In this document: positions 8,816 through 20,583 of the stretch, one piece after another
How the letters are laid out: each line of letters starts with the position of its first letter
Numbering within the stretch: position 1 is the stretch's first letter
Origin: Neocallimastix lanati (nom. inval.)
Lineage: Eukaryota > Neocallimastigomycota > Neocallimastigomycetes > Neocallimastigales > Neocallimastigaceae
NCBI GenBank assembly: GCA_016946835.1
Contig: JACVTC010000002.1
Location: 455,001-515,000 of the forward strand
Direction of reading: 5' to 3'
Length of the DNA stretch: 60,000 nucleotides
Program-made: the position numbers and the translations under genes
Notes under the pieces: model-generated
What the model saw: the letters and a program-made list of their open reading frames with translations, nothing else
Databases searched by the model: none
What the model was told of the DNA's origin: nothing

Positions 8816-11800
8816 TTAATTATTATTTTCCATTTTACTACAAATGTCGCTATCATTTATAGTGAATTCTTGTTTATGATAAGTAAGTATTTTTGAAAGT
8901 ACACTTGTTGAAGTACTTTTATTAGTATAAGTACTATTTTGATTACTAACATATGTTTTAGACATTGAAGATTTTGAAGCTCTGAACCTTTCAAATAATA
9001 TATCCATTTCATCTTTTTTATTAAATTTATTCAAAAGTATTCTTACAAAGTATAATATAATAAAATTGGTGAATGCCAAAAGAAGAATTAATACTTCTTG
9101 AATTATATAATATGAAATATAACTACTAATTTTGAAAGAATTAAAAATTAAATAAATAGAAATTGTCATTATATTCAAATATATTGATCCTAATATAAAT
9201 CTTTCATCCATTCTTATTTTTACAAGATTCCATTCAATAAAAATAAGTAATAAAATAACTAATGCTAATATAACTTTGTAACCTATAATTATAAAAATTA
9301 ATATTTTAAGCAATATATTATTTTTTTTATCACATATTTGATAACGTTTTCCTTCATTAATAATTATCACTTCATATGGCTTTATTAGTGTTAAAGCATT
9401 CAACAAAATATCAAAAATTATGATAAATGAATAGAATAGATATTTATTGTTTTTGAACCATAACGAATATTTATTTTTATCATTGGGGAAGGTAATAATT
9501 AATTTTTGAAGAATTGGAATGTAAATAATTAACAACCCTAAAGATATTAAAATAAAATTTAAATGACATTTAAAAATACTTATGTTTCCAAATTCAGTAA
9601 GACCACCACATAAAATCATTACAATTCCAATAATAATCATAAACCAATCGGATCTAGGCAAAAATGAAGTATAATTATTTCTTATTTTTTCTAAATATAT
9701 TAATACTAGAGAGGATATTACTAATACCAAAGAGCATATATATACAATAAATATAATGATTCCTACGTATGAATCCTTTGTACTAATAGAAAGAGTATAT
9801 ATTTTAGATAAATCTTCAATTTTTACTAATATATCTCCAGCTGTTTCATCTCCAAATAAAAATTCATAGAAATATTTTGTAATTTTTTCAAAGTAATCAT
9901 TATTTTTTAGTTTATTTTGTCGTGCTTGTATTGCTTGAGAATTTTTATAAACATCACAAAATCTTATTTGAGAACAGAGCTCATCATCGTATAAATCTGA
10001 TATTCCTGAAATAATATATTCCATCGAAACTAATTTTTTTTGCATTTCTCTTGAGGTAAAATATTTTACTGCTTCGATTGCTGACTTTTTTTTCTTTTCA
10101 CTTATATTATTTACAATACCAATATTATAACCCACTAAAACTGTACCTGAAATACCTTCTTTAATACCTGGCATAATCGTGACATCATAAGGAAAGTTTT
10201 CATATATTAAACCCGGTATATAATAATATTTCATAAATAAAGTTTTATTATCAAAAATGTTATATAAAGAATCACTTTCAAATATTTTATCTTTTATTAT
10301 AAAAAAAAGTATTAATGTAAATATATAAAAAAAAAAAAAAAAAAAAAGTAAATTATATATTTAAAATTAATATTATATATTTTATATTAATTAAAATATC
10401 ATATAGGTCTTATTTTATATATTTTAAATGTATCTTTTTATAATTTAATTATTTAAATGTTTATTAGATACCTGAAGAAATTTCTTTTTTCATTTTTTTT
10501 AATAATTCTAAAGCATTAAGTGTTGTTTGACTATTTAAATCAGGAAAAGGTGAATCCACTGATTCTCTACAAGAATATATAAATTCAATAAATGAATATG
10601 GTCCATCATATTCATCTATTTTTAAAAACATATAAAAATACAAATCAATAAATAATATATATTAAATTGGAGAAAAAATATATAATAATGATATTTAATT
10701 TTACCAAATAAACCATTATATCCTATTATATCTGTATTTTCTTCAGCTCTTTCTTTTTCAAGAATATATTTACCCGTTTCAATTAATTCATTCCAAGTCT
10801 TAGGTATAGGTTTATTATATTTTTTTAAAAGTGCTTTATTTGAAAATAACGCAGAGTAATCAATTGTAGCAGGCTAGTATAAAATATTAAATATTATAGA
10901 TAATATAATATGATATACAATTGCATAAAAGGAATATTTTTTAGAATAACAGGAAAAATTTTTTATTTTATTTTATTTTATTTTATTTTATTTTATTTTA
11001 TTTTATTTTATTCAATCTGTACTTTATATTTATATTTCAACTATTTATTTTATTTTATTTTATTTTATTTTATTTTATTTTATTTTATTCAATCTGTACT
11101 TTATATTTATATTTCAACTATTTATTTTATTTTATTTTATTTTATTTTATTTTATTTTATTTTATTTTATTTTATTCAATCTGTACTTTATATTTAATAT
11201 TCTACTATTTATTTTATTTTATTTTATTTTATTTTATTTTATTTTATTTTATTTTATTCAATCTGTACTTTATATTTAATATTCTACTATTTATTTTATT
11301 TTATTTTATTTTATTTTATTTTATTTTATTTTATTCAATCTGTACTTTATATTTAATATTCTACTATTTATTTTATTTTATTTTATTTTATTTTATTTTA
11401 TTTTATTTTATTTTATTCAATCTGTACTTTATATTTAATATTCTACTATTTATTTTATTTTATTTTATTTTATTTTATTTTATTTTATTTTATTTTATTC
11501 AATCTGTACTTTATATTTAATATTCTACTATTTATTTTATTTTATTTTATTTTATTTTATTTTATTTTATTTTATTTTATTTTATTTTATTCAATCTGTA
11601 CTTTATATTTAATATTCTACTATTTATTTTATTTTATTTTATTTTATTTTATTTTATTTTATTTTATTTTATTTTATTCAATCTGTACTTTATATTTAAT
11701 ATTCTACTATTTATTTTATTTTATTTTATTTTATTTTATTTTATTTTATTTTATTTTATTTTATTTTATTTTATTTTATTTTATTTTATTCAATCTGTAC

Positions 11801-12955
11801 TTTATATTTAATATTCTACTATTTATTTTATTTTATTTTATTTTATTTTATTTTATTTTATTTTATTTTATTTTATTTTATTTTATTTTATTTTATTCAA
11901 TCTGTACTTTATATTTAATATTCTACTATTTATTTTATTTTATTTTATTTTATTTTATTTTATTTTATTTTATTTTATTTTATTTTATTTTATTTTATTT
12001 TATTTTATTTTATTCAATCTGTACTTTATATTTAATATTCTACTATTTATTTTATTTTATTTTATTTTATTTTATTTTATTTTATTTTATTTTATTCAAT
12101 CTGTACTTTATATTTAATATTCTACTATTTATTTTATTTTATTTTATTTTATTTTATTTTATTTTATTTTATTTTATTTTATTTTATTTTTATTAATACT
12201 TTGCTCTTTTATATTACTTCACTATTTATTTTATTTTATTCTATTCTATTTTCATTAATACTTTGCTCTTTTATATTACTTCACTATTTATTTTATTTTA
12301 TTCTATTCTATTTTCATTAATACTTTGCTCTTTTATATTACTTCACTATTTATTTTATTTTATTCTATTCTATTTTCATTAATACTTTGCTCTTTTATAT
12401 TACTTCACTATTTATTTTATTTTATTCTATTCTATTTTCATTAATACTTTGCTCTTTTATATTACTTCACTATTTATAAATTTAAAATTTTTTTTTTACC
12501 AGTGCAACTAAATGTCCTTCATGATATCCTATTTGAGAAAGAATATGTTTATTATACATATCAATATGTTCTTTTGGCAAATATTGATCTAATTTTAATA
12601 AATATGGTGCATTTTGTGATGTATACATATTATCAAAGAAAAATATATCGTATTTGGAATGTTTTTTGTTTAATAAATACTGTGTTCTATCGTTTTCATT
12701 ATTTAAAGAAAAGTCAGAATTTAATTCTGTCATCATTTCTAATTTTATTGTAATATTTAAATTGTTATTTTTTGAGTATTCATTAAAACTATCAACGTAA
12801 TAATTGAAGGTACCACTGCCAGAACTTAGAGTATAAACTGCAGCATTTAATTCTATAATTTGATCATTTTTTGAATTTATTTCCTGTTCCGTTGAGCTAC
12901 TAACTAAATAAATAAATAAACAAATAATAATAAATATCATTATTATATATTTCAT
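8816..12955 (-). CDS. Class C (GABA-B-like) GPCR with extracellular solute-binding domain, four exons
   Basis: Exons on the minus strand: 12955-12500, 10873-10705, 10615-10472, 10290-8816. All introns are GT-AG and reading phases match (0, 1, 1), giving a 747-residue protein. Residues 1-20 are a signal peptide (MKYIIMIFIIICLFIYLVSS). Residues about 30-420 resemble a bacterial extracellular solute-binding protein: DIFFFDNMYTSQ, ALPATIDYSALFSNK, PKTWNELIETGKYIL, and GYNIGIV followed by a KYFTSREMQKKL segment. Seven hydrophobic helices lie near 431-455, 472-491, 499-522, 539-559, 583-608, 621-642 and 648-674. Cys before helix 3 (FKCHLNF) and in the loop before helix 5 (YQICDKK) fit the class C disulfide. 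A Ser/Thr-rich tail follows. Likely a plasma-membrane nutrient or small-molecule receptor; the ligand is unknown. Intron 1 (10874-12499) is swollen by satellite DNA. Confidence 0.85.
10950..12186. repeat. Composite satellite: TTTTA tracts with a unique spacer, in receptor intron 1
   Basis: Thirteen copies of a spacer of about 37 bp (core CAATCTGTACTTTATATT) separated by TTTTA pentamer tracts of variable length. The first two spacers differ (TATATTTCAACTA instead of TTAATATTCTACTA). The array lies wholly within intron 1 of the receptor gene. The same spacer occurs at 36650-37260 and, inverted, at 27620-27810. ORFs rich in YFILF across it are spurious. Confidence 0.9.
12187..12475. repeat. Tandem repeat of about 59 bp, five copies
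   Basis: Unit contains ATTAATACTTTGCTCTTTT, then ATATTACTTCACTATTTA, then TTTTATTCTATTC; about five near-identical copies. Ends at the donor side of receptor intron 1. Confidence 0.88.
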
Positions 12956-12984
12956 TACAATTTATATAACTTCATTAAAATCTT

Positions 12985-13270
12985 TAAAAAAAAAAAAAAA
13001 GCTATAAAATGACAGTAAAGGAAAAAATATAAAAAAAAAAAAAAAAACTTTAAAAATATTTTTTTTTTTATTTAAAGATAAATTTTAATTTTAATTTTTT
13101 TTTTAATTTTTATTTTTATTTTAGTTTTAAAAAAAAGCTATAAAATAACAGTAAAGGAAAAAATATAAAAAAAAAAAAAAACTTTAAAAATATTTTTTTT
13201 TTTTATTTAATGATAAATTTTAATTTTAAGTTTTTTTTAATTTTTATTTTTATTTTAGTTTTAGTTTTAA
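12985..13270. repeat. Direct repeat upstream of the receptor gene
   Basis: A segment beginning GCTATAAAATGACAGTAAAG and containing poly-A then poly-T blocks is present twice, near 13000 and 13135, with small changes (GACAG/AACAG). No coding capacity. Confidence 0.75.
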
Positions 13271-13327
13271 TTTTTATTTTTTAAACTATAAACTATAATT
13301 AAATAATAAAATTATAATTAATAAAAT

Positions 13328-13646
13328 TATGGAAAATATTAATATTTAAATTTGTTTGTAAAAAAGATGTTATCTTTTTTTTTTTTTTTTTTTTTTTTTT
13401 ATACAAGATTAATCAATTTGTAATTTTTATACTTTTTTTTTTTTTTTTTTTTTTATAAAAGATTAATCAATTGGTAATTTTTATATTTAGAGTATTATTT
13501 TAATAATAATAATAATAATAATAATTATGCCTTTTTGAAAATATTAATATTTAAATTTGTTTGTAAAAAAGATGTTATCTTTTTTTTTTTTTTTTTTCTT
13601 TATAAAAGATTAATCAATTGGTAATTTTTATATTTAGAGTATTATT

Positions 13647-13687
<41 letters not shown>

Positions 13688-13695
13688 TATGCTTT
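13328..13695. repeat. Direct repeat with poly-T and AAT microsatellite
   Basis: A block starting GGAAAATATTAATATTTAAA or close variant, with AAAAAGATGTTATC, a T run, AAGATTAATCAATTGG and an AAT tract, occurs at about 13332 and 13535. The inner part is also duplicated in the first copy. Confidence 0.75.
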
Positions 13696-13954
13696 TTTAT
13701 CTGACTATCTTGTTATTTATTTATTTATTTATTTATATATTTATTTATATATTTATTTATTTATTTACTCTCACATCTATACTCTTTCTATTAATAAAAG
13801 TGCTTTTAGAGTATAAAGGTTAGATCATTATTTAATTATTAAAAATAATTAATAATTATAAAATTTTAATATTAATAAAGATCTTTTTTTTTTTTTTTTT
13901 TTTTTTTTTTGTAGTTCTAATTAAATATTTCTTAAACTGTTACTTATTAATAGT

Positions 13955-15065
13955 TTAACTACTATTTTGATTACTAACATATGTTTTAGACTTTGTAGAA
14001 TTTGAAGTTCTGAGCTTTTCAAATAATATATCCATTTCATTTTCTTTATTAAATTCATTCAAAAATATTCTTGCAAGATATAATACAACAAAATTGGAGA
14101 AAGCCATAAGAAGAATAAATACTTCTTGAATTATATAATAAGAAATATAACTATTAATTTTGAAAGAATTAAAAATTAAATAAATAGAAATAGTCATTAT
14201 ATTCAAATATATTGATCCTAATATAAATCTTTCATCAATTCTTATTTTTATAATATTCCATTCAATAAAAATAAATAATAAAATAACTAATGATAATATA
14301 ACTAATATTTTAATCAATTTATTATTTCCTTTATCACATATTTGATAATACTTTCCTTCATTAATAATATTATTTATCACTTCATATGGCTTTATTAGTG
14401 TTGAAGCATTCAATAAAATATCAAAAATTATGATAAATGAATAGAATAGATATTTTCTATTTTTGACCCATAATCAAAGAAATATTTTGTAATTTTTTCA
14501 AAGTAATCATTAATATTTAGTTCATTTTGTCGTATTAGTATTGCTTGAGAATTTCTATAAATATCACAATTTCTTATTTGAGGACAGAGCTAATCATCGT
14601 ATAAATTTGTTATTCCTGAAATAATATATTCCATTGAAACTATTTTTTTTTTTTTTTTTTGAATTTCTTCTGTGATAAAAAAAAATTTTGCCTCTTCGAT
14701 TGCTGGCATTTTTTTCTTTTCACTTATATTACGTACAATTCCGATATTATAACCCACTAAAATTAAACTTGAAATACCTTCTTTAATACCTGATATAATT
14801 GGGACGTCATAAGGAAAGTTTTCATATATTAAACCAGGTACATATAAAATTTTATAAAGAGAATCTTATCATAAAAAATAATCTTTAAAGAATTACTAAA
14901 AAATACAACATATTTTTGAGAAAAAAATGTAGCGCAGCCACTACTTAAAGTAAGAACTATGGCGTTTAATTTTATTATTTGATTATTTACTGAATTTATT
15001 TTCTGCTCTTTTGAACTGCTTATTATATGTACAAATATAAAAAACTATAATTCATAAATATTTCA
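13955..15065 (-). pseudogene. Decayed paralogue of the solute-binding-domain GPCR
   Basis: Minus-strand similarity to the intact neighbour in the same order. The N-terminus (14940-15065) has SSSKEQKINSVNNQIIKLNA and LSSG. The solute-binding part (14500-14830) has GIKEGIS, GYNIGIV, SMEYIISGI and DYFEKITKYF. A 152-codon open segment (13955-14413) covers helices 4-7 with MDERFILG-like and YISYYIIQEV motifs and ends SKTYVSNQNSS. The region of helices 1-3 is deleted: FEKITKYFFDYG jumps to the sequence before helix 4. The equivalents of exons 2 and 3 are also missing. Several stops interrupt the frame. A tandem duplicate that has lost function; the intact copy ends only 1 kb away. Confidence 0.85.
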
Positions 15066-15093
15066 TTATATAATACAGCAATAGTAAAACAGC

Positions 15094-15139
<46 letters not shown>

Positions 15140-15599
15140 TATTAATTAAAACTTTCAATTAATACAATAATTTTTATTAAATTATTCCTAAATTTAAAAA
15201 TTACTCTTTATGATTACCATTTAAAATTTAAATTTATATAACTATTTTTTTTAAAATTTAATTTATAAATTTATTTTTAAATTTTCAGATTAAAAAAAAA
15301 TATATATATAACAATTTTATAATGCATATAAATGGATGTGAATTAATATTGTTAATCTATCTTTCTTCTATATAATTAATCTACTTTTACAATGGAATAT
15401 TTCAGAGTTACTTATTATATTTGCTTTTATTTATTTATTTAATTATTAGTTTAAAGAAGCAGAAAATATATTCAAAAAATAATCAAAATATAGTATAGAT
15501 TAAAATGAAATAGTTTTTCCATGTGTGTAGTGGTAAACAATTATATCAATTATATTGATAGTTTTAATGAATATTCAAAAAATAATATATTATATCAAA

Positions 15600-15600
15600 T

Positions 15601-15636
<36 letters not shown>

Positions 15637-15690
15637 TATATTGATTTAATATTTATTTATTTATTTATTATTTATTTATTTATAAAATAA
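15600..15690. repeat. TTTA microsatellite
   Basis: TTTA repeats in two blocks just before the foldback element. Confidence 0.8.
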
Positions 15691-15865
15691 TAAAGTAATA
15701 CATATTGAGGCTTGATAATATCACTTGATCAAACTATTTCTAATTTACATAAAAAAAATTGCGAATAAATTAAATTTCAAATTTATAAAAATAATTTCTA
15801 ATATGTCAATTAAATTACCAATAATTTTAATTTATTTATTTCTAATATTTAATTTGAGTGTGTGT

Positions 15866-17930
15866 CATTTCGCAAAAATTCATTTCGGAAAAGTTTCATT
15901 TCGCAAAATTTTTTGTGTCATTTCGCAAAAGTTCATTTCGCAAAAATTTCATTTCGGAAAAGTTTCATTTCGCAAAATTTTAATAAATAGATAAATAAAT
16001 AATAAAATAAATAAATAAATAATAAAAAAATAAAAAAAAAAAAGAATTATAAAATATAAAATATAAAATATAAAATAAAAAATATAAAATAAAAAATAAA
16101 AAAAAAAAAGAATTATAAAATATAAAATATAAAATATAAAATAAAAAATATAAAATAAAAAATAAAAAAAAAAAAATAAAAAAATAAAAATATAAAATAT
16201 AAAATATAAAATATAAAATATAAAATATAAAATATAAAATATAAAATATAAAATATAAAATATAAAAAATATAAAATATAAAATAAAAAATAAAAAAAAA
16301 AATATAAAATATAAAATATAAAATATAAAATATAAAATATAAAATATAAAATATAAAATATAAAATATAAAATATAAAATATAAAATATAAAATATAAAA
16401 TATAAAATATAAAATATAAAATATAAAATAAATATAAAATATAAAATATAAAATATAAAATATAAAAAAAAAATATAAAATATAAAATATAAAATATAAA
16501 ATATAAAAATATAAAATATAAAAAAAATATAAAATATAAAAATATAAAATATAAAATATAAAATAAATATAAAATATAAAATATAAAATATAAAATATAA
16601 AATATAAAATATAAAATATAAAATATAAAATATAAAATAAAAAAAAAATATAAAATATAAAATATAAAATATAAAATATAAAATATAAAATATAAAATAT
16701 AAAATATAAAATATAAAATATAAAAATATAAAATAAAAAATAAAAAAAAAAAAGAATTATAAAATATAAAATATAAAATATAAAATAAATATAAAATATA
16801 AAATATAAAATAAAAAATAAAAAATATAAAAAATATAAAAAATATAAAAAATATAAAATAAAAAATATAAAATATAAAATATAAAATATAAAATATAAAA
16901 TAAAAATATAAAATATAAAATATAAAATAAAAAAAAAATATAAAATATAAAATATAAAAAAAAAATATAAAATATAAAATATAAAGTATAAAATATAAAA
17001 ATATAAAATAAAATAAAAAATATAAAATATAAAATATAAAATATAAAATATAAAATAAAAAAAAAATATAAAATATAAAATATAAAATAAAAAATATAAA
17101 ATATAAAATATAAAATATAAAATATAAAATAAAAAATATAAAAAATATAAAAAATATAAAAAATATAAAATAAAAAATATAAAATATAAAATATAAAAAT
17201 ATAAAATAAAAAAATATAAAATAAAAAATATAAAATAAAAAAAAAAATATAAAATATAAAATATAAAAATATAAAATATAAAATATAAAAATATAAAATA
17301 AAAAAATATAAAATAAAAAATATAAAATATAAAATAAATATAAAATATAAAATATAAAATATAAAATATAAAATATAAAAAAAAAATATAAAATATAAAA
17401 TATAAAGTATAAAATATAAAAATATAAAATATAAAAAAAATATAAAATATAAAAATATAAAATATAAAAAAAATATAAAATATAAAAAATATAAAAAATA
17501 TAAAATAAAAATATAAAATATAAAATATAAAATATAAAATATAAAATAAATATAAAATATAAAATATAAAATATAAAATATAAAAAAAAAATATAAAATA
17601 TAAAATATAAAATAAAAAATATAAAATATAAAATATAAAATATAAAATATAAAATAAATATAAAATATAAAATATAAAATAAAAATATAAAATAAAAAAT
17701 AAATATAAAATATAAAATATAAAATAAAAAATAAAAAATATAAAAAATATAAAAAATATAAAAAATATAAAATAAAAAATATAAAATATAAAATATAAAA
17801 TATAAAATATAAAATATAAAATATAAAATATAAAATATAAAATATAAAATATAAAATAAAAAAAATAGATACCACCTAAAATCATCCTAATTTTGTGCTA
17901 CTTTTAACTCCCTTTTTTATGATGTCCTCA

Positions 17931-17964
<34 letters not shown>

Positions 17965-18515
17965 GAATTATTTATAAATATTTCTTTTATTAAAAAAATT
18001 TATTAGCAATTAAAGATTTTTAAAATACTGCGCAAGGACTTAAAAGGTGTAAAATGATCAATTAATTATTTAAATATTATTTTTTAATATTTTTTTTTAA
18101 TAATTATATTTTAAATTCAACAATTATATTTTAAATTATTATCCTTTACATCTTTTAAATTATTAATACTTATTTTTTTTATATATATAAAATTCTTATA
18201 TATATTTTAAAAAATTATAAAACGTTTAAAACATATGATAAAATATTTTATTTTTTTAAAGCGTTAATTCTAATGAATATTTATTATTATATAATGTATA
18301 TTTATTATATATATGTCCATATATATATGTATATTTTTTTTTTAAAAATTTAATTTTAAAATTTATTTATTTATTATAGTTTTATATATTTATTTTTATT
18401 TATTTAGTTTTTTATTTAAATTATATATATTATTTATTTATTTTATTATTAATTTATTTATTTATTAAAAATTTTGCGAAATGAAACTTTTCCGAAATGA
18501 AATTTTGCGAAATGC
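15866..18515. mobile_element. Foldback-like element with CATTTCGCAAAA inverted repeats around an AAAATA array
   Basis: The left arm (15866-15981) is a short tandem of CATTTCGCAAAA and CATTTCGGAAAAG. The right arm (18467-18515) is the inverted form, reading TTTTGCGAAATG, CTTTTCCGAAATG and TTTTGCGAAATGC. Both arms are followed inward by ATTTA-type repeats. The interior is a 1.8-kb simple array and about 600 bp of unremarkable AT-rich DNA. No transposase is present, so this would be a non-autonomous DNA element or a structure grown by slippage. Target duplication not resolved. Confidence 0.5.
16020..17868. repeat. AAAATA / AAAATATA simple array, about 1.85 kb
   Basis: Near-continuous TATAAAA-type units with local variants (TAAAAAATA, AAATAAATA, CATATAAAGTA-like breaks). 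Larger segments recur, each with AAAGAATTATAAAATA at its start (16042, 16111, 16754), which suggests higher-order duplication. The 590- and 372-residue minus ORFs made only of Y, F, I, L are low-complexity artefacts. Confidence 0.92.
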
Positions 18516-19090
18516 TCCTCCCCCATTTAATTTTAATTTTAATTTATTTATTTCTAATATTTAATTTTAATTTTAATTTATTTATTTCTAAATATTTAAT
18601 TTTAATTTTAATATTTTTAAATCAATATTTATAACAATTTTTAATAATAAAAAAACGAATTTAAAATAAATTTGACAATAACGAAATTACATTTCAATTG
18701 ACCTTTTAGTGAATTTCCTATATTCTTAATGTTACTATTTTCCTACTTTTTTTTTTTACTAAATTCTTAGATTTTTAAGAACTTTTTTGAAACTTTTTAT
18801 TTTTTTTTTATATTTGGATAACTTTATTCTTTTGAAAAAAAAAAAAATTATAAATATAAATAAAAATTTTTTTTTTTTGCTGTGTTTTTTATTTTAATTC
18901 TTTATTTAATAATAAAACTTCATTTTTTATTATATATAAAATAATTGTTAAATATTAATTCTCTATCAATCCTTATAGTACAATAATAAATAAAATAAAA
19001 TAAAATTTTAAAAAAACTAATTTTGTGTATAAGCGTTTTTTAAGATATTTATTATAATATTTTGTTTTATATTCATAATAAAAGATTTAT
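17869..19090. other. AT-rich DNA without a recognisable gene
   Basis: Contains poly-T (17933-17960), the right arm of the foldback element (18467-18515) and two copies of an ATTTCTAATATTTAATTTTAA-like stretch near 18540 and 18585. No ORF, RNA gene or transposon domain seen. Confidence 0.6.
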
Positions 19091-19286
19091 TTTTTTTAAT
19101 AAAATCTGTGAATGATAAAATTTATTTATAATAAATTTATTAATAAAAAAATATTTATAATAAACTATCATAAAGTTAAAAATATTCCATTTTAATAAAA
19201 TCTGTGAATAATAAAATTTATTTATAATAAATTTATTAATAAAAAAATATTTATAATAAACTATCATAAAGTTAAAAATATTCCAT
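19091..19286. repeat. Tandem duplication, unit about 97 bp
   Basis: Two copies, starting near 19091 and 19190, each with AATAAAATCTGTGAAT and ending AGTTAAAAATATTCCAT. One visible difference (GATGA/AATAA). The 64-residue minus ORF across it simply reflects the repeat. Confidence 0.85.
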
Positions 19287-19439
19287 AAAATATTAATTCT
19301 TAATGACTATTAATAATACATTCACTAATGATATAGAATGAAACTTCCAGTACTAATAAATTAAAATAAATATATTAAAGTTATATAGAATATTAAGTAT
19401 AAAATTATTAAATAGTTAAATAGTAAAAAAATTATATTA

Positions 19440-19745
19440 ATAAAAGTATAAAAATAACTTGTAAAATGTTAATAAAAGTATAAAAATAACTTGTAAAATG
19501 TTAATAAAAGTATAAAAATAACTTGTAAAATGTTAATAAAAGTATAAAAATAACTTGTAAAAATAACTTGTAAAATGTTAATAAAAGTATAAAAATAACT
19601 TGTAAAATGTTAATTGTTTAGAAATGTTAAAATACTTTAGTAAAATGTTAATTGTTTAGAAATGTTAAAATACTTTAGTAAAATGTTAATTGTTTAGAAA
19701 TGTTAAAATACTTTAGTAAAATGTTAATTGTTTAGAAATGTTAAA
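19440..19745. repeat. Two adjacent tandem arrays ending in GTAAAATGTTAAT
   Basis: First about five copies of a unit of about 31 bp (AAAAGTATAAAAATAACTTG, then TAAAATGTTAAT). Then four copies of a unit of about 40 bp (TGTTTAGAAATG, then TTAAAATACTTTAG, then TAAAATGTTAAT). Both units share the last block, so the second probably grew out of the first. Confidence 0.88.
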
Positions 19746-19780
19746 TTAATAACATAAAAGGTTATAAAATAAATTTGTTT

Positions 19781-19785
19781 TTATA
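19781..19785. other. Target-site duplication TTATA (left)
   Basis: TTATA before the left LTR at 19786; the same five bases follow the right LTR at 22924-22928. Confidence 0.75.
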
Positions 19786-20109
19786 TGTTAAAAATCTCAA
19801 TATTTTTTTATTTATTAACTTTATTTATTTGAAGCAAAAGGCTTATTTTTTTAAGAATACAAAATACATTTGATGGATCATACATATTTTAATACATTAA
19901 ATACATATTTTCATATTAACTTTATAAAAATAAAAATTTTTTTAAAACTATATTCATAATCGATATAAATTATATATTAATATAATATATCCTATTTATT
20001 TATAATAAACTATTTAATATTTAAAATTATAATAAAAGTTGTAATAAAATAAAAATATTAATTAAAATGTTAATTAAATTTATAAACTAAAAATACTAAT
20101 TTTCTAACG
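19786..20109 (-). repeat. 3' LTR of the gag-only element
   Basis: 324 bp, matching 22579-22923 end to end with a deletion of about 25 bp after TTAAGAATACA and some scattered changes. Confidence 0.85.
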
Positions 20110-20205
20110 TTCTCCCCGAAACAAAGTATTGTAAAATCTTTGTTTACTAAGAAAATTTGTTATTTTTTTATAATTTTTATATTCTTACTAATTTGCTAAT
20201 AATTC

Positions 20206-20409
20206 TTATTTATCTGTAGTAGTACAACCTAAATTTTTCTCAGCTAACGAATCAGATTTAAATTCAAACGCATGTACATTATAATTAAATTTCAAATTTT
20301 GCTCATTCGTATTAATTTTTGATTTTTGATCAATTTTTGATTTTTGATCAATTTTTGACAAATTATTATTATTAAAAAAATTTTTTTCTGAAAACATATT
20401 TTTCTTCAT
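20206..20409 (-). CDS. Small ORF of the gag-only element, 67 residues
   Basis: Downstream of the gag frames in the same orientation. Contains a short internal repeat (two SKIDQK units). It is Asn/Lys-rich with no domain I recognise. Probably the remains of the gag C-terminus or of a former pol start, since stops separate it from the larger ORF. Weak candidate for an expressed protein. Confidence 0.3.
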   Translation of the reverse strand: MKKNMFSEKNFFNNNNLSKIDQKSKIDQKSKINTNEQNLKFNYNVHAFEFKSDSLAEKNLGCTTTDK

Positions 20410-20583
20410 ATATTTATAATTTTCACCAGTTTTTTTGCCTAGACTATTTTTGTTTACACTTCTTTCAATTTCATTTCCTGGATTATAGTAAATATCATTT
20501 AATATATTGTTATATTAATTAATTGTTTTCATATATTTTTTATAATTTTCATAATAAGTATTATCAAATCTCATAGTTTGTAA

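Noticed and set aside
10910-11197. ORFs over TTTTA satellites (also 27433-27764 and 36619-36840)
   Set aside because: FILFY repeats from pentamer satellites; the first lies in an intron of the receptor on the opposite strand.
15725-15994. 89-residue plus ORF
   Set aside because: Its second half is the CATTTCGCAAAA tandem arm; no domain.
16113-17885. Minus ORFs of 590 and 372 residues made of Y, F, I, L
   Set aside because: Pure translation of an AAAATA simple array; no start context, no complexity, and several frames are equally open.
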